A stretch of DNA of 64,000 nucleotides from Bacteroidia bacterium (GTDB lineage: Bacteria; Bacteroidota; Bacteroidia; Cytophagales; Cyclobacteriaceae). Position 1 is the first letter of the stretch. The number at the start of each line of letters is the position of its first letter. Location: positions 1 to 64,000 of the forward strand of contig JAUIAO010000033.1 in the NCBI GenBank assembly GCA_030425425.1, read 5' to 3'. Below the pieces are notes generated by a model. It saw only the letters and a program-made list of their open reading frames with translations, made no database searches and had not been told where the DNA came from. This document shows, one piece after another, positions 17,602 through 24,971 of this stretch. Both the position numbers and the translations under genes were made by a program.

Positions 17602-17693
17602 GGGCAAACGAAATGTCGCACCGCTACAACCACCTACCCTTGCTATCTTCCGATCCTGGGGGATTCAGCAGGAGCTGGTCGCATCCGTTTGCC
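17602..17693 (-). ncRNA. ffs: signal recognition particle RNA (4.5S-type)
   Basis: On the minus strand the transcript begins GGCAAACG and ends CGTTTGCC, a perfect terminal pairing. In between is the SRP domain IV signature: CCCCCAGGATCGGAAG then ATAGCAAGGG, equivalent to the CAGGNCCGGAAGGAAGCAGCC loop of bacterial 4.5S RNA. A T-run follows the terminal stem, so the closing helix can serve in termination. The promoter at 17700-17728 places the start at 17693. The RNA, of about 92 nt, binds Ffh and targets membrane proteins to the translocon. Not a protein-coding region. Confidence 0.9.
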
Positions 17694-17699
17694 GGAGCG

Positions 17700-17728
17700 C
17701 AAAGGTAGTAAAGAATTCGAATCAACAA
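17700..17728 (-). promoter_or_regulatory. promoter of the SRP RNA gene
   Basis: On the minus strand TTG (17728-17726), an 18-bp spacer and TACCTTTG (17707-17700) match the Bacteroidota consensus. The start would fall about seven bases downstream, at the GG of the SRP RNA (17693). Confidence 0.8.
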
Positions 17729-17731
17729 TGA

Positions 17732-17890
17732 TCAAAGTTCAGAAATAGATCTGAAAGAATAAGTGTCATCATCCTGATCTTCTTCCCGGTCAAAAAAATC
17801 TCTCGAATCTGCTTCATCAAAATAGAAGTCTGATACATCATCGAATTCTTCAAGGTCAGTGATATCTGTGTCTGTTCTTCTCATAATCAT
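17732..17890 (-). CDS. small acidic protein (52 aa)
   Basis: A 52-codon ORF on the minus strand ending 39 bp before the SRP RNA start. It begins MIMRRTDTDITDLEEFDDV and is extremely acidic (about 20 Asp and Glu), with a DFFDREEDQDDD stretch. There is no hydrophobic segment. The uninterrupted acidic composition and placement right before ffs suggest a real gene; a second in-frame ATG two codons on may be the start. No family is recognised. It overlaps the SRP promoter region only at its 3' end. Confidence 0.5.
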   Translation of the reverse strand: MIMRRTDTDITDLEEFDDVSDFYFDEADSRDFFDREEDQDDDTYSFRSISEL

Positions 17891-18126
17891 CAAATTTGTT
17901 CCTGAAAATTATGCGAATTGTTTTTCTCGCATTCAAACTGCGTATTATTCATTTATTAGTAATCTGTTATCACAATTAGGGAATCATTAATTCACGATAT
18001 AAGATTCTAACAATACCCATGTATTTTTGTGCGTTGTATTTGGGTTAGTCGAAAATAAATAATGAGTGAGAGACCTTAAGACACCATTCTTGTATTGAGA
18101 GATAATCCACAAACAGAAAGAGATAA

Positions 18127-18819
18127 TTGATGAAGAATATTATTGTGATACTGTTGATTTTTTCTGTTCAGCTAGTTTCTGGACAAGTAAAAGGCTATAT
18201 CGGTGTGAAAGGTGGTGGCTCAATTAGTAATACTTACATAGAGCATACAGTGTATAATACTTTCCTCAAAACTGGTTTTACACCAGGATATAACGCAGGT
18301 ATGGTAGTGAAGCTCTTCACTAAAACCCCAAAACCTTCAGGTGTAAATGGAGCAATTCATACTGGTTTATACCTTGAGCAAAAGGGGTGGAAACAAGTGT
18401 TTGAAACGGATGAACCGAGCTATCATGTAAAAATGAATTATTTGGTACTTCCATTTGAAGGAGCAGGTTACATAGGTAAGGGGAAAACGCGATTGTTCAT
18501 TAGCGCAGGTATTTTTTTAGAGCAATTGATAAGTTATCAGAAAGATGACACACCTGATCTTGAAAATATAGGCAGAGGCATAGAATTTTATACATATGAG
18601 GAAGACCGTGACAAGCAGTTTGGATACGGTATCAGAGCCACTATGGGATTGCAGTATGATTCAAAGATCGGTGCATTTCATGTGGATGGGTTTATTTCTT
18701 ACACAGCAAGTAGTTTTATTCAGACTGAAAAGCTGAGTGATAGACTTCCTGACCTCACTAATCATTATTTGGGCGGTTTTTCTGTGGCCTACATGATACC
18801 GTTCGGTAATCACCCATAA
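18127..18819 (+). CDS. PorT-like outer-membrane beta-barrel protein
   Basis: A 230-aa exported protein with signal peptide (cleavage after about residue 19, VSG-Q) and the pattern of the Bacteroidota small eight-stranded barrel (PorT/OMP_b-brl): YIGVKGGGSISNTY near the start, FTPGYNAGMVVKLF, then GLYLEQKGW, YLVLPFEGAGYIG and a closing strand. A possible -7 element (TATTTTTG) lies at 18022-18029. It is monocistronic. The role is unknown; such barrels are often structural or of unassigned function. Confidence 0.82.
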   Translation: MMKNIIVILLIFSVQLVSGQVKGYIGVKGGGSISNTYIEHTVYNTFLKTGFTPGYNAGMVVKLFTKTPKPSGVNGAIHTGLYLEQKGWKQVFETDEPSYHVKMNYLVLPFEGAGYIGKGKTRLFISAGIFLEQLISYQKDDTPDLENIGRGIEFYTYEEDRDKQFGYGIRATMGLQYDSKIGAFHVDGFISYTASSFIQTEKLSDRLPDLTNHYLGGFSVAYMIPFGNHP

Positions 18820-18936
18820 ACTTGGCAATTATTTCTACTGATATCTTCTTTTAGTGGCCTCCGTTTATTAAGAATAGAGTTAATACAAACGATATCAAAA
18901 TAAGGAATTGTTAAATCGTTAAAAATATAAACAAAA

Positions 18937-18970
18937 TTTTGATTATTATTTAACAATATTTCTAATTTTG
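18937..18970 (+). promoter_or_regulatory. promoter of the 82-aa protein gene
   Basis: TTTTG (18937-18941), a 21-bp spacer and TAATTTTG (18963-18970) form a full match to the Bacteroidota promoter. The transcript would start near 18977 with a leader of about 28 nt. Confidence 0.75.
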
Positions 18971-19004
18971 TATCAAATTCTTAAATCACTAACATATTAT
19001 TAAA

Positions 19005-19253
19005 ATGGCTGCAGAAAAAATCGTAGAAGCACTTACAGGTGCAAAGGACAAACTCACCACATTGGGAATTGAAGAGCAATTGGTTTCAGAAATTGAATGG
19101 TGCTTGGGTAGCTTTGCTCATGACAGCAATCCAGAGGGTCTTTATGAAAAAGCAACTGAAGCTGCATCAGCATTAGAGGCTTTCAAGAAAGAAAACCCTA
19201 GGAAAGTATCAAAGAAATTGATCGATGATCTTACCAAAGCGGCAAAAGCCTAG
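19005..19253 (+). CDS. conserved small helical protein
   Basis: An 82-aa, Ala/Lys/Glu-rich cytoplasmic protein predicted almost entirely helical (MAAEKIVEALTGAKDKLTTL). It carries a consensus promoter and its own strong terminator, the signature of an independently and perhaps highly expressed gene. No signal peptide, membrane segment or metal site is seen, apart from one Cys at residue 33. I do not recognise a named family. Confidence 0.75.
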   Translation: MAAEKIVEALTGAKDKLTTLGIEEQLVSEIEWCLGSFAHDSNPEGLYEKATEAASALEAFKKENPRKVSKKLIDDLTKAAKA

Positions 19254-19269
19254 TAGGATATTTTTTATT

Positions 19270-19305
19270 AAAAAAGGCTTTTCAGATATCTGAAAAGCCT
19301 TTTTT
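19270..19305. terminator. bidirectional intrinsic terminator
   Basis: A perfect hairpin: AAAAAAGGCTTTTCAGA pairs with TCTGAAAAGCCTTTTTT around a short central AT, with A-runs on one side and T-runs on the other. It serves both the 82-aa gene (plus) and the TerB-like gene (minus). Confidence 0.9.
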
Positions 19306-19306
19306 G

Positions 19307-19711
19307 TTATTTCTTACTCAGGTGCTTGTCAGCAATTGACCTGAGAAAACTTCTTTTTGTGGAAATACTCGGATCTGAATAGATATAGGCCGAAAGGTCA
19401 GCGACAACTCCCGCCTTGTATCCCATTCCAATAGCTAATTTTTCGCAAAATTGAATCTCGCTTTGGAAAATCTTCCCATCCACCTTCATCATTTGAATGA
19501 CATCATGCAGATAGTCAAACTTTTCTTCTGGAGGAAGTGATTTTACCTGCGGGATTTTTTTTGGATCCTTAATGATTTGCTCTATCTGTTCTTCCGTAAG
19601 TCCGTTTCGCTTTCCTATGGCAAAAATCAAGCTTTTCTCTTCTTCAGCAATGAAGTTATCGGCCATCGAAAGATGAACTAGAATACTGAGTTGTTCTTCG
19701 TAGGGTAACAT
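19307..19711 (-). CDS. TerB-like protein
   Basis: A 134-aa all-helical cytoplasmic protein of the TerB-like (DnaJ-like N-terminal, tellurite-resistance) superfamily. The repeated acidic loop pairs fit the fold: MADNFIAEEEKSLIFAIGK near residue 16 and MKVDGKIFQSEIQFCEKLA near residue 75. The loop acidic residues (D and E) probably bind metal. No other ter genes are present, so a direct role in tellurite resistance is unlikely. A TATCTTTA box lies just upstream. It shares a bidirectional terminator with the 82-aa gene. Confidence 0.8.
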   Translation of the reverse strand: MLPYEEQLSILVHLSMADNFIAEEEKSLIFAIGKRNGLTEEQIEQIIKDPKKIPQVKSLPPEEKFDYLHDVIQMMKVDGKIFQSEIQFCEKLAIGMGYKAGVVADLSAYIYSDPSISTKRSFLRSIADKHLSKK

Positions 19712-19965
19712 AGCACTTAAAGATAATTATATTCTAACTGTATAGACCTGGTTTTACTATTTCATCCGAAAACGTACGAAAAATAATTATGTTGTCAACA
19801 AGAACGTAATAGCATTCTGTAAGATAAAATTATTTCTAATCTCAATTAAAAGAAATGAATGGAAATGCATCTTTGTTCCAAATTAGATGAGGTGAAAATG
19901 TGGATGGGCAGATTTTTTTGTGGTTGTTCTTGGATTTCATTTAAGAGCTTCACTACATTAGCGGC
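19712..19965. other. AT-rich region before the trp leader
   Basis: A 254-bp divergent intergenic region that must hold the trp promoter. The best -7-like element is CATCTTTG (19868-19875), which departs from TAnnTTTG at the first base. No matching TTG box or TrpR-like operator is evident. Nothing else is seen. Confidence 0.4.
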
Positions 19966-20019
19966 ATGAAATTAATGAATACATATTACTGGTGGCACAT
20001 GGTTCGGTTTGGACAATGA
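19966..20019 (+). CDS. trpL: trp operon leader peptide
   Basis: A 17-codon reading frame, MKLMNTYYWWHMVRFGQ, with tandem Trp codons at 19990-19995. It lies about 80 bp before trpE and immediately before competing RNA hairpins and a terminator. Leader peptides with adjacent Trp codons are the classical sensor of tryptophan-tRNA charging. The start ATG at 19966 is preferred; a second ATG at 19975 is in frame. The sequence is directly visible; the regulatory role is inference. Confidence 0.85.
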   Translation: MKLMNTYYWWHMVRFGQ

Positions 20020-20084
20020 ACAGTAGTGGTATGTACTTTAAAGAATAAACATCAAGACCCACTGTTCGCAGTGGGTTTTTTTTT
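19981..20084 (+). promoter_or_regulatory. tryptophan transcription attenuator
   Basis: Strand 1 (ACATATTACTG, 19981-19991) overlaps the first Trp codon and pairs with strand 2 (CAGTAGTGGTATGT, 20021-20034). Strand 2 can instead pair with strand 3 (ACCCACTG, 20057-20064). Strand 3 otherwise pairs with strand 4 (CAGTGGGT, 20069-20076) across a TTCG loop and is followed by a run of T to 20084, forming the terminator. A ribosome stalled at the Trp codons would mask strand 1, favouring 2:3 and read-through into trpE. All pairings are visible; the switching is inferred from the enterobacterial mechanism. Confidence 0.8.
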
Positions 20085-20100
20085 GATCTAATTTTAGAAA

Positions 20101-21516
20101 ATGGAAAAGAAATATCGACTTAAAATCCGTCAGAAGACACTTCTAGCAGATATGGTTACTCCCGTGGGATTGTACTTGAAACTGCGTGACAAGTATGCCA
20201 AATCATTTTTGTTAGAGAGCTCTGATTATCATGGTTCTGAAAATAGTTTTAGTTATATCTGTTGCGACCCCATAGGTAGTTTTCGCCTGAATGAGCACAA
20301 AGTCAGTATCACTTATCCTGATTTGACTGTAGAAAACCTGGACGTAGAGAATCATGGTGATGGGCTCCAGCACCTTAGGTATTTTCTGGACCGTTTCGAG
20401 CACCCAGATACACATGATAAATACATACAAACAGGGCTTTTTGGTTATATTTCTTATGATGGGGTTCAGCATTTCGAAGAAATAAAATTCGATAACCCTA
20501 AAGCACCAAATGCCCAGATCCCGGAAATTCAATATAGTTTGTTTCGGTTTGTTATTGTTTTTGACCATTTCAAAAACGAATGCCATGTAATCGAAACTTT
20601 CGACGAACATCCACAAGATGAGGCTTTTGAGAAACTTCAAAATATCTTTCTGGAAAGAAATATTCCATCATTTTCATTTGAAAAATCTGAGGAAACACAA
20701 ACTAATTTCACCGATGCTGAATTTTTGGAAAGAGTAAAAGCAGGTATTAAGCATTGTGATTTAGGCGATGTTTTTCAGGTGGTTTTTTCTCGTCAGTTCA
20801 ATACAGAGTTTAAAGGGGATGAATTCCAGGTATATCGCGCATTGAGATCTATCAACCCTTCTCCTTATCTATTCTATTTCGACTATGGTGGGTATAAAAT
20901 ATTTGGTTCTTCACCTGAGGCTCAGATAGTTGTGAGAAACGGAGAGGCTGTCATTTACCCTATAGCGGGTACTTTCAGGAGAACCGGTGATGATGCGTCA
21001 GATGCAGAATTGGCTAAGAAACTATTGGCAGATCCCAAAGAAAATTCAGAACACATCATGTTGGTGGATCTGGCCAGAAATGATCTCAGTAGAAGCAGTG
21101 ATGATGTGAAAGTTGAAACTTATAAAGAGATTCAATATTATTCTCACGTCATTCATTTAGTCTCAAAAGTGACTGGTCAGCTTCGAGAAGATGTAGATCC
21201 TCTAGAGATAGTTGCCAGTACATTTCCTGCCGGTACTTTGACAGGGGCTCCAAAATATAGAGCAATGCAGTTGATTGATGAAAACGAAAATACCGCCCGA
21301 GGCTTTTATGGAGGGGCGATCGGTTTCATGGATTTTAAAGGTAACTTCAATCATGCCATTATGATCAGAACGTTCATGAGTAAGGCTAACAAATTATATT
21401 TTCAGGCGGGCGCAGGTATAGTTTCTAAGTCCAATCCCGAAAGTGAAGTTCAGGAAGTTTATAATAAACTGGCGGCCTTGGAGTCGGCAATGAAAAAGGC
21501 AGAAGAGATAAGTTAA
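20101..21516 (+). CDS. trpE: anthranilate synthase component I
   Basis: A 471-aa chorismate-utilising enzyme that converts chorismate and ammonia (from TrpG glutaminase) to anthranilate, the first committed step of tryptophan synthesis. The N-terminal LLES element (SFLLESSDYHGSENSFSY, about residues 39-56) is the tryptophan feedback site. The catalytic C-terminal domain includes YPIAGTFRRTG, ENSEHIMLVDLARNDLSRSS and TFPAGTLTGAPKYRAM. The first gene after the attenuator, 7 bp before trpG. Presence of trpG and trpL next to it argues against the homologues PabB and MenF. Confidence 0.95.
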   Translation: MEKKYRLKIRQKTLLADMVTPVGLYLKLRDKYAKSFLLESSDYHGSENSFSYICCDPIGSFRLNEHKVSITYPDLTVENLDVENHGDGLQHLRYFLDRFEHPDTHDKYIQTGLFGYISYDGVQHFEEIKFDNPKAPNAQIPEIQYSLFRFVIVFDHFKNECHVIETFDEHPQDEAFEKLQNIFLERNIPSFSFEKSEETQTNFTDAEFLERVKAGIKHCDLGDVFQVVFSRQFNTEFKGDEFQVYRALRSINPSPYLFYFDYGGYKIFGSSPEAQIVVRNGEAVIYPIAGTFRRTGDDASDAELAKKLLADPKENSEHIMLVDLARNDLSRSSDDVKVETYKEIQYYSHVIHLVSKVTGQLREDVDPLEIVASTFPAGTLTGAPKYRAMQLIDENENTARGFYGGAIGFMDFKGNFNHAIMIRTFMSKANKLYFQAGAGIVSKSNPESEVQEVYNKLAALESAMKKAEEIS

Positions 21517-21523
21517 ATAGCTG

Positions 21524-22105
21524 ATGAAGAAGGTATTAGTCATTGATAATTACGATTCATTCACTTATAATCTGGTTCACATTTTGAGAGAGCTTGGTTT
21601 GGGTGATGATATGGAAGTCCATAGAAATGATAAAATCGCTGTGGATTACGCGGAGGGTTTTGAGAGTATTTTGCTTTCACCTGGTCCCGGTTTACCAAAA
21701 GATGCTGGTATCATGCCAGAGGTGATTCAAAAATTTGGACCCACCAAAAACATACTTGGTGTTTGCTTAGGACATCAAGGCATAGCGGAGAGCTATGGTG
21801 CAGAGCTTTTTAACCTTCCATTGGTATATCATGGAGTAGCTACAGGAGTGAGTCAAACTGCCGTCAAAGACCGAATGTTTGAAGGGATTCCCGAAGAATT
21901 TAAGGTTTGCAGGTACCACAGCTGGGCTGTGAAACCAAACTCAGTTCCTGATTGTCTGGAAGTGACTGTAGCCGGTGAGGAAAATAATGTGATGGCTTTT
22001 CGTCACAAGGAACATAATGTGAGAGGAGTACAGTTTCACCCTGAGTCCATTATGACCGAACATGGGATCAAAATGATTAGCAACTGGTTAAGTAAGAAAA
22101 AATGA
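21524..22105 (+). CDS. trpG: anthranilate synthase component II (glutamine amidotransferase)
   Basis: A 193-aa class I glutamine amidotransferase supplying ammonia to TrpE. It opens VLVIDNYDSFTYNLVHILRE, has the nucleophile cysteine in LGVCLGHQG (about residue 84) and the His-Glu pair in QFHPESI near residue 172. Stand-alone, not fused to TrpD. The stop overlaps the trpD start by 4 bp. It may also serve PabB, since no second copy is in view. Confidence 0.95.
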   Translation: MKKVLVIDNYDSFTYNLVHILRELGLGDDMEVHRNDKIAVDYAEGFESILLSPGPGLPKDAGIMPEVIQKFGPTKNILGVCLGHQGIAESYGAELFNLPLVYHGVATGVSQTAVKDRMFEGIPEEFKVCRYHSWAVKPNSVPDCLEVTVAGEENNVMAFRHKEHNVRGVQFHPESIMTEHGIKMISNWLSKKK

Positions 22106-23094
22106 AAGATGTCTTAAATAAACTCTTTAAATATGAAAAGCTCTCTAAACAAGAAGCATTTGAAATCTTGAGTAATCTGGCCTCCGGGCAATATAACAAT
22201 AGTCAGATGGCGGCATTTATGACCGTTTACATCATGAGAGGGATTTCAGTTGAGGAATTGGCTGGTTTTCGTGAGGCGATGCTGGAACTTTGTGTAAGGG
22301 TTCCATTAGATGATTTTGATGCCATTGATCTCTGTGGTACTGGCGGAGATGGAAAGAATACCTTTAATATTTCTACGATTTCATCATTCGTTACGGCTGG
22401 AGCAGGTCAGGCAGTGGTAAAACACGGCAACTATGGTGTGTCTTCTGTTAGTGGCTCTTCTAATGTACTAGAAAGCCTTGGAGCGAAATTCACCAACCAT
22501 ATTGACACAATTAAGAGAAGTATGGATGAGTCTGGAATTAGTTTCTTGCACGCTCCGCTGTTTCATCCTGCAATGAAAAATGTCGGACCAGTACGGCGTG
22601 AATTGGGAGTGAAAACTTTCTTCAATATGCTTGGACCAATGGTGAATCCTGCTTTCCCCAAAAGTCAAATAGTTGGAGTTTTTAGTTTGGAACTGGCGAG
22701 ATTGTATGGTTATTTATATCAGAATACTGATAAAAATTTCATGATTATTCATGCGCTGGATGGCTATGATGAGGTGTCATTGACAAGTGGTTTTAAAACT
22801 GTAACGAGAGAACGAGAAGAGGTTTTTCAGCCGGAAGACCTTGGTTTGAAGCGCCTGACTCAAGAGCAGCTTCATGGTGGAGACTCTGTAGAAGAAGCAG
22901 CCAAAATCTTCATGTCTATACTGGAAAACAAAGGCACAGAAGCGCAGAAGGAAGTTATTTTGGCCAATGCAGGATTGGCCATTGCAACGGGAAAGCAGAT
23001 TTCTATTGCTGATGGTATAGCTCAGGCAAAAGAATCACTGGAATCAGGAAAAGCATTGAATTCATTTAAAAAGTTTGTGGAGGTAAATAGCTAA
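22102..23094 (+). CDS. trpD: anthranilate phosphoribosyltransferase
   Basis: A 330-aa enzyme joining anthranilate and PRPP. The PRPP loop GTGGDGKNTFNIST (about residues 78-91), KHGNYGVSSVSGSSNVLE and the anthranilate-site GPVRRELGVKTFFNMLGP are intact. The start overlaps trpG by 4 bp and the stop shares a base with trpC, consistent with coupled translation. Normal family length. Confidence 0.95.
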   Translation: MKDVLNKLFKYEKLSKQEAFEILSNLASGQYNNSQMAAFMTVYIMRGISVEELAGFREAMLELCVRVPLDDFDAIDLCGTGGDGKNTFNISTISSFVTAGAGQAVVKHGNYGVSSVSGSSNVLESLGAKFTNHIDTIKRSMDESGISFLHAPLFHPAMKNVGPVRRELGVKTFFNMLGPMVNPAFPKSQIVGVFSLELARLYGYLYQNTDKNFMIIHALDGYDEVSLTSGFKTVTREREEVFQPEDLGLKRLTQEQLHGGDSVEEAAKIFMSILENKGTEAQKEVILANAGLAIATGKQISIADGIAQAKESLESGKALNSFKKFVEVNS

Positions 23095-23888
23095 TGAATA
23101 TACTAGATCAGATAGTAGCAGACAAGAAAGAGGAAGTAGCACAGCGCAAAAGCCTTTACCCAGTGAAGTTGCTGGAGAAAAGCACGTATTTCCAGGGTAA
23201 GCCCGTTTCCCTTGCAGAGTATATTCGTCGTGATGATAAAGTAGGAATAATCTCTGAGTTTAAAAGAAAATCCCCATCAAAAGGAATCATTAATGGTAGT
23301 GCCAAAGTAGAGAAAACAACCATAGGCTACATGCAAGCCGGGGCTTCAGGGTTGTCTGTTTTGACAGATTACAAATATTTCGGTGGTAAAAGTGAAGACT
23401 TGATGACGGCACGTAGTTTCAACTTTTGCCCGATTCTGAGAAAAGATTTTATCATTGATGAGTATCAAATTATCGAAGCAAAATCGATAGGTGCAGATGT
23501 TATTTTGTTGATCGCTGCATGTTTGACACCAGAGCAGGTTGAGAGATTAGGTGCTTTCGCTCAATCTTTTGGAATGGAGGTTTTACTGGAAGTGCATGAT
23601 GAAGAAGAACTGGAAAGATCTATTAATCCTCATGTCAATTTACTAGGTGTAAACAACCGTAATCTAGGGACTTTTGTGACAGATGTTGAAACTTCAAAAG
23701 CGCTTGCTGAGAAGATACCGAATGACTTTGTAAAGGTTTCTGAAAGTGGAATCAGTGATCCTAAAGTGGTGGTGGAATTGATGAAATACGGATATGAAGG
23801 CTTCCTGATTGGAGAAAACTTCATGAGAACGGGGAGTCCAGAGAAGGCGTGTAGGGAATTTGTGAAAGAAGTTAAGGGTCTTATATAA
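23094..23888 (+). CDS. trpC: indole-3-glycerol-phosphate synthase
   Basis: A 264-aa TIM-barrel enzyme cyclising carboxyphenylaminodeoxyribulose phosphate to indoleglycerol phosphate. Motifs: EFKRKSPSKG (catalytic Lys), SVLTDYKYFGG, ILRKDFIIDEYQI (Lys-Asp pair), LLGVNNRNLGTF and VKVSESGISD with the phosphate-binding glycine loop at GFLIGENFM. Unlike the E. coli enzyme it is not fused to TrpF. Translation starts 1 bp into the trpD stop. It is followed by the inserted GxxExxY cassette, not by trpF directly. Confidence 0.95.
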   Translation: MNILDQIVADKKEEVAQRKSLYPVKLLEKSTYFQGKPVSLAEYIRRDDKVGIISEFKRKSPSKGIINGSAKVEKTTIGYMQAGASGLSVLTDYKYFGGKSEDLMTARSFNFCPILRKDFIIDEYQIIEAKSIGADVILLIAACLTPEQVERLGAFAQSFGMEVLLEVHDEEELERSINPHVNLLGVNNRNLGTFVTDVETSKALAEKIPNDFVKVSESGISDPKVVVELMKYGYEGFLIGENFMRTGSPEKACREFVKEVKGLI

Positions 23889-23914
23889 ACCGCAGAGAAA
23901 AGGAGAAAACAGAG
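23888..23914 (+). repeat. left inverted repeat flanking the GxxExxY gene
   Basis: AACCGCAGAGA followed by a purine-rich stretch and CAGAG. Its inverse occurs at 24330-24357 after the gene. It overlaps the last base of the trpC stop codon. Confidence 0.6.
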
Positions 23915-23928
23915 TGTTGGGTGGCTCT

Positions 23929-24315
23929 ATGAAAGATATTAATGATATAACTAATGCAATAATTGGAGCTGGAATCAAAGTTCATACTGAGCTTGGGCCA
24001 GGACTTCTAGAATCTGCATATCAAGAATGTCTTTTTTATGAGTTGAGCAGAGAAGGATGGAAGATTGAAAAGGAGAAATCTATGCCTGTTGTTTATGATG
24101 GAGTTCAGCTGGATTGTGGTTATAGAATTGACTTATTGGTAGAGGATTCTGTGATTGTTGAGTTAAAAGCGGTGAAAGCATTGGATGATGTTCACATGGC
24201 ACAGCTTCTCACTTATCTCAAATTAGCTAATTGTAAAATCGGTTTACTCATGAATTTCAATGAATACCGTTTGAAAGATGGGATTCGAAGGGTTATAAAT
24301 AAGTATTATAAATAG
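23929..24315 (+). CDS. GxxExxY family protein, nuclease-like
   Basis: A 128-aa protein of the GxxExxY family, related to PD-(D/E)xK nucleases. It contains the name-giving motif G-P-G-L-L-E-S-A-Y (about residues 24-32) and a plausible catalytic core, YRIDLLVEDSVIVELKAVK, with Asp and E-x-K. ATG 23929 is preferred over the GTG at 23914. It interrupts the otherwise compact trp operon between trpC and trpF and is bounded by inverted repeats at 23888-23914 and 24330-24357. It has no connection to tryptophan synthesis. Its codon use does not look strikingly different from the neighbours. Function of the family is unsettled. Confidence 0.85.
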   Translation: MKDINDITNAIIGAGIKVHTELGPGLLESAYQECLFYELSREGWKIEKEKSMPVVYDGVQLDCGYRIDLLVEDSVIVELKAVKALDDVHMAQLLTYLKLANCKIGLLMNFNEYRLKDGIRRVINKYYK

Positions 24316-24329
24316 TATTCAAGTTTTAC

Positions 24330-24357
24330 CTCTGTGCTCTTGGCGATCTCTGTGGTT
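24330..24357 (-). repeat. right inverted repeat flanking the GxxExxY gene
   Basis: CTCTG, a variable middle and TCTCTGTGGTT; its reverse complement begins AACCACAGAGA and ends CAGAG, matching the left repeat at 10 of the 11 outermost positions and all five innermost. It ends 12 bp before the trpF ATG. Confidence 0.6.
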
Positions 24358-24368
24358 GAAAGAATAAA

Positions 24369-24971
24369 ATGAAATTAAAAGTCTGTGGCATGCGAGATGC
24401 AGCGAATATCGAGTCGCTGTTGGAATTGAAACCGGATTACATCGGAATGATTTTCTATCCGAAAAGTAGCCGGTATGTAAATGAATTACCTCAAGTAAGT
24501 TTTGGGGATACTCCGAAAGTTGGAGTGTTTGTGAACGCTACTTCGGCGGAAATCAAAGAGAAATCCGAAGAGTTTAATCTGGATTTGCTGCAGCTACATG
24601 GTAATGAACCCGTGGATCAAGTGAAAGAGTTAAAAGCAGAAGGTTTCCAAATCATGAAGGTTTTTAGTGTAATGGATGAACTGCCGCTGACACATATGAA
24701 GCTGTATGAGCCTTATGTTGATTACTTTTTATTCGATACTAAGACTCCAAAATATGGAGGAAGCGGACATAAATTCGATTGGGATATTTTGAAACAATAT
24801 GGTTTGTCAAAGCCTTTTTTCCTGAGTGGAGGGATTGATTTAGAAGATATTGAGAAAATTAAGTCAATGCAGTTGGAGCATTTATTTGGGGTTGATGTTA
24901 ATAGTCGATTTGAAGTAGCTCCGGCATTGAAGGATATTGAAAAAATTAAAGCATTAAAAGCAAAATTATGA
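24369..24971 (+). CDS. trpF: phosphoribosylanthranilate isomerase
   Basis: A 200-aa TIM-barrel isomerase, step three of tryptophan synthesis. Conserved elements: [12 protein letters not shown] (catalytic Cys7 region is KVCGM), [37 protein letters not shown] (catalytic Asp) and FFLSGGI. It overlaps trpB by 4 bp. Separated from trpC by the GxxExxY cassette, so its expression depends on read-through across the insertion. Confidence 0.94.
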   Translation: MKLKVCGMRDAANIESLLELKPDYIGMIFYPKSSRYVNELPQVSFGDTPKVGVFVNATSAEIKEKSEEFNLDLLQLHGNEPVDQVKELKAEGFQIMKVFSVMDELPLTHMKLYEPYVDYFLFDTKTPKYGGSGHKFDWDILKQYGLSKPFFLSGGIDLEDIEKIKSMQLEHLFGVDVNSRFEVAPALKDIEKIKALKAKL

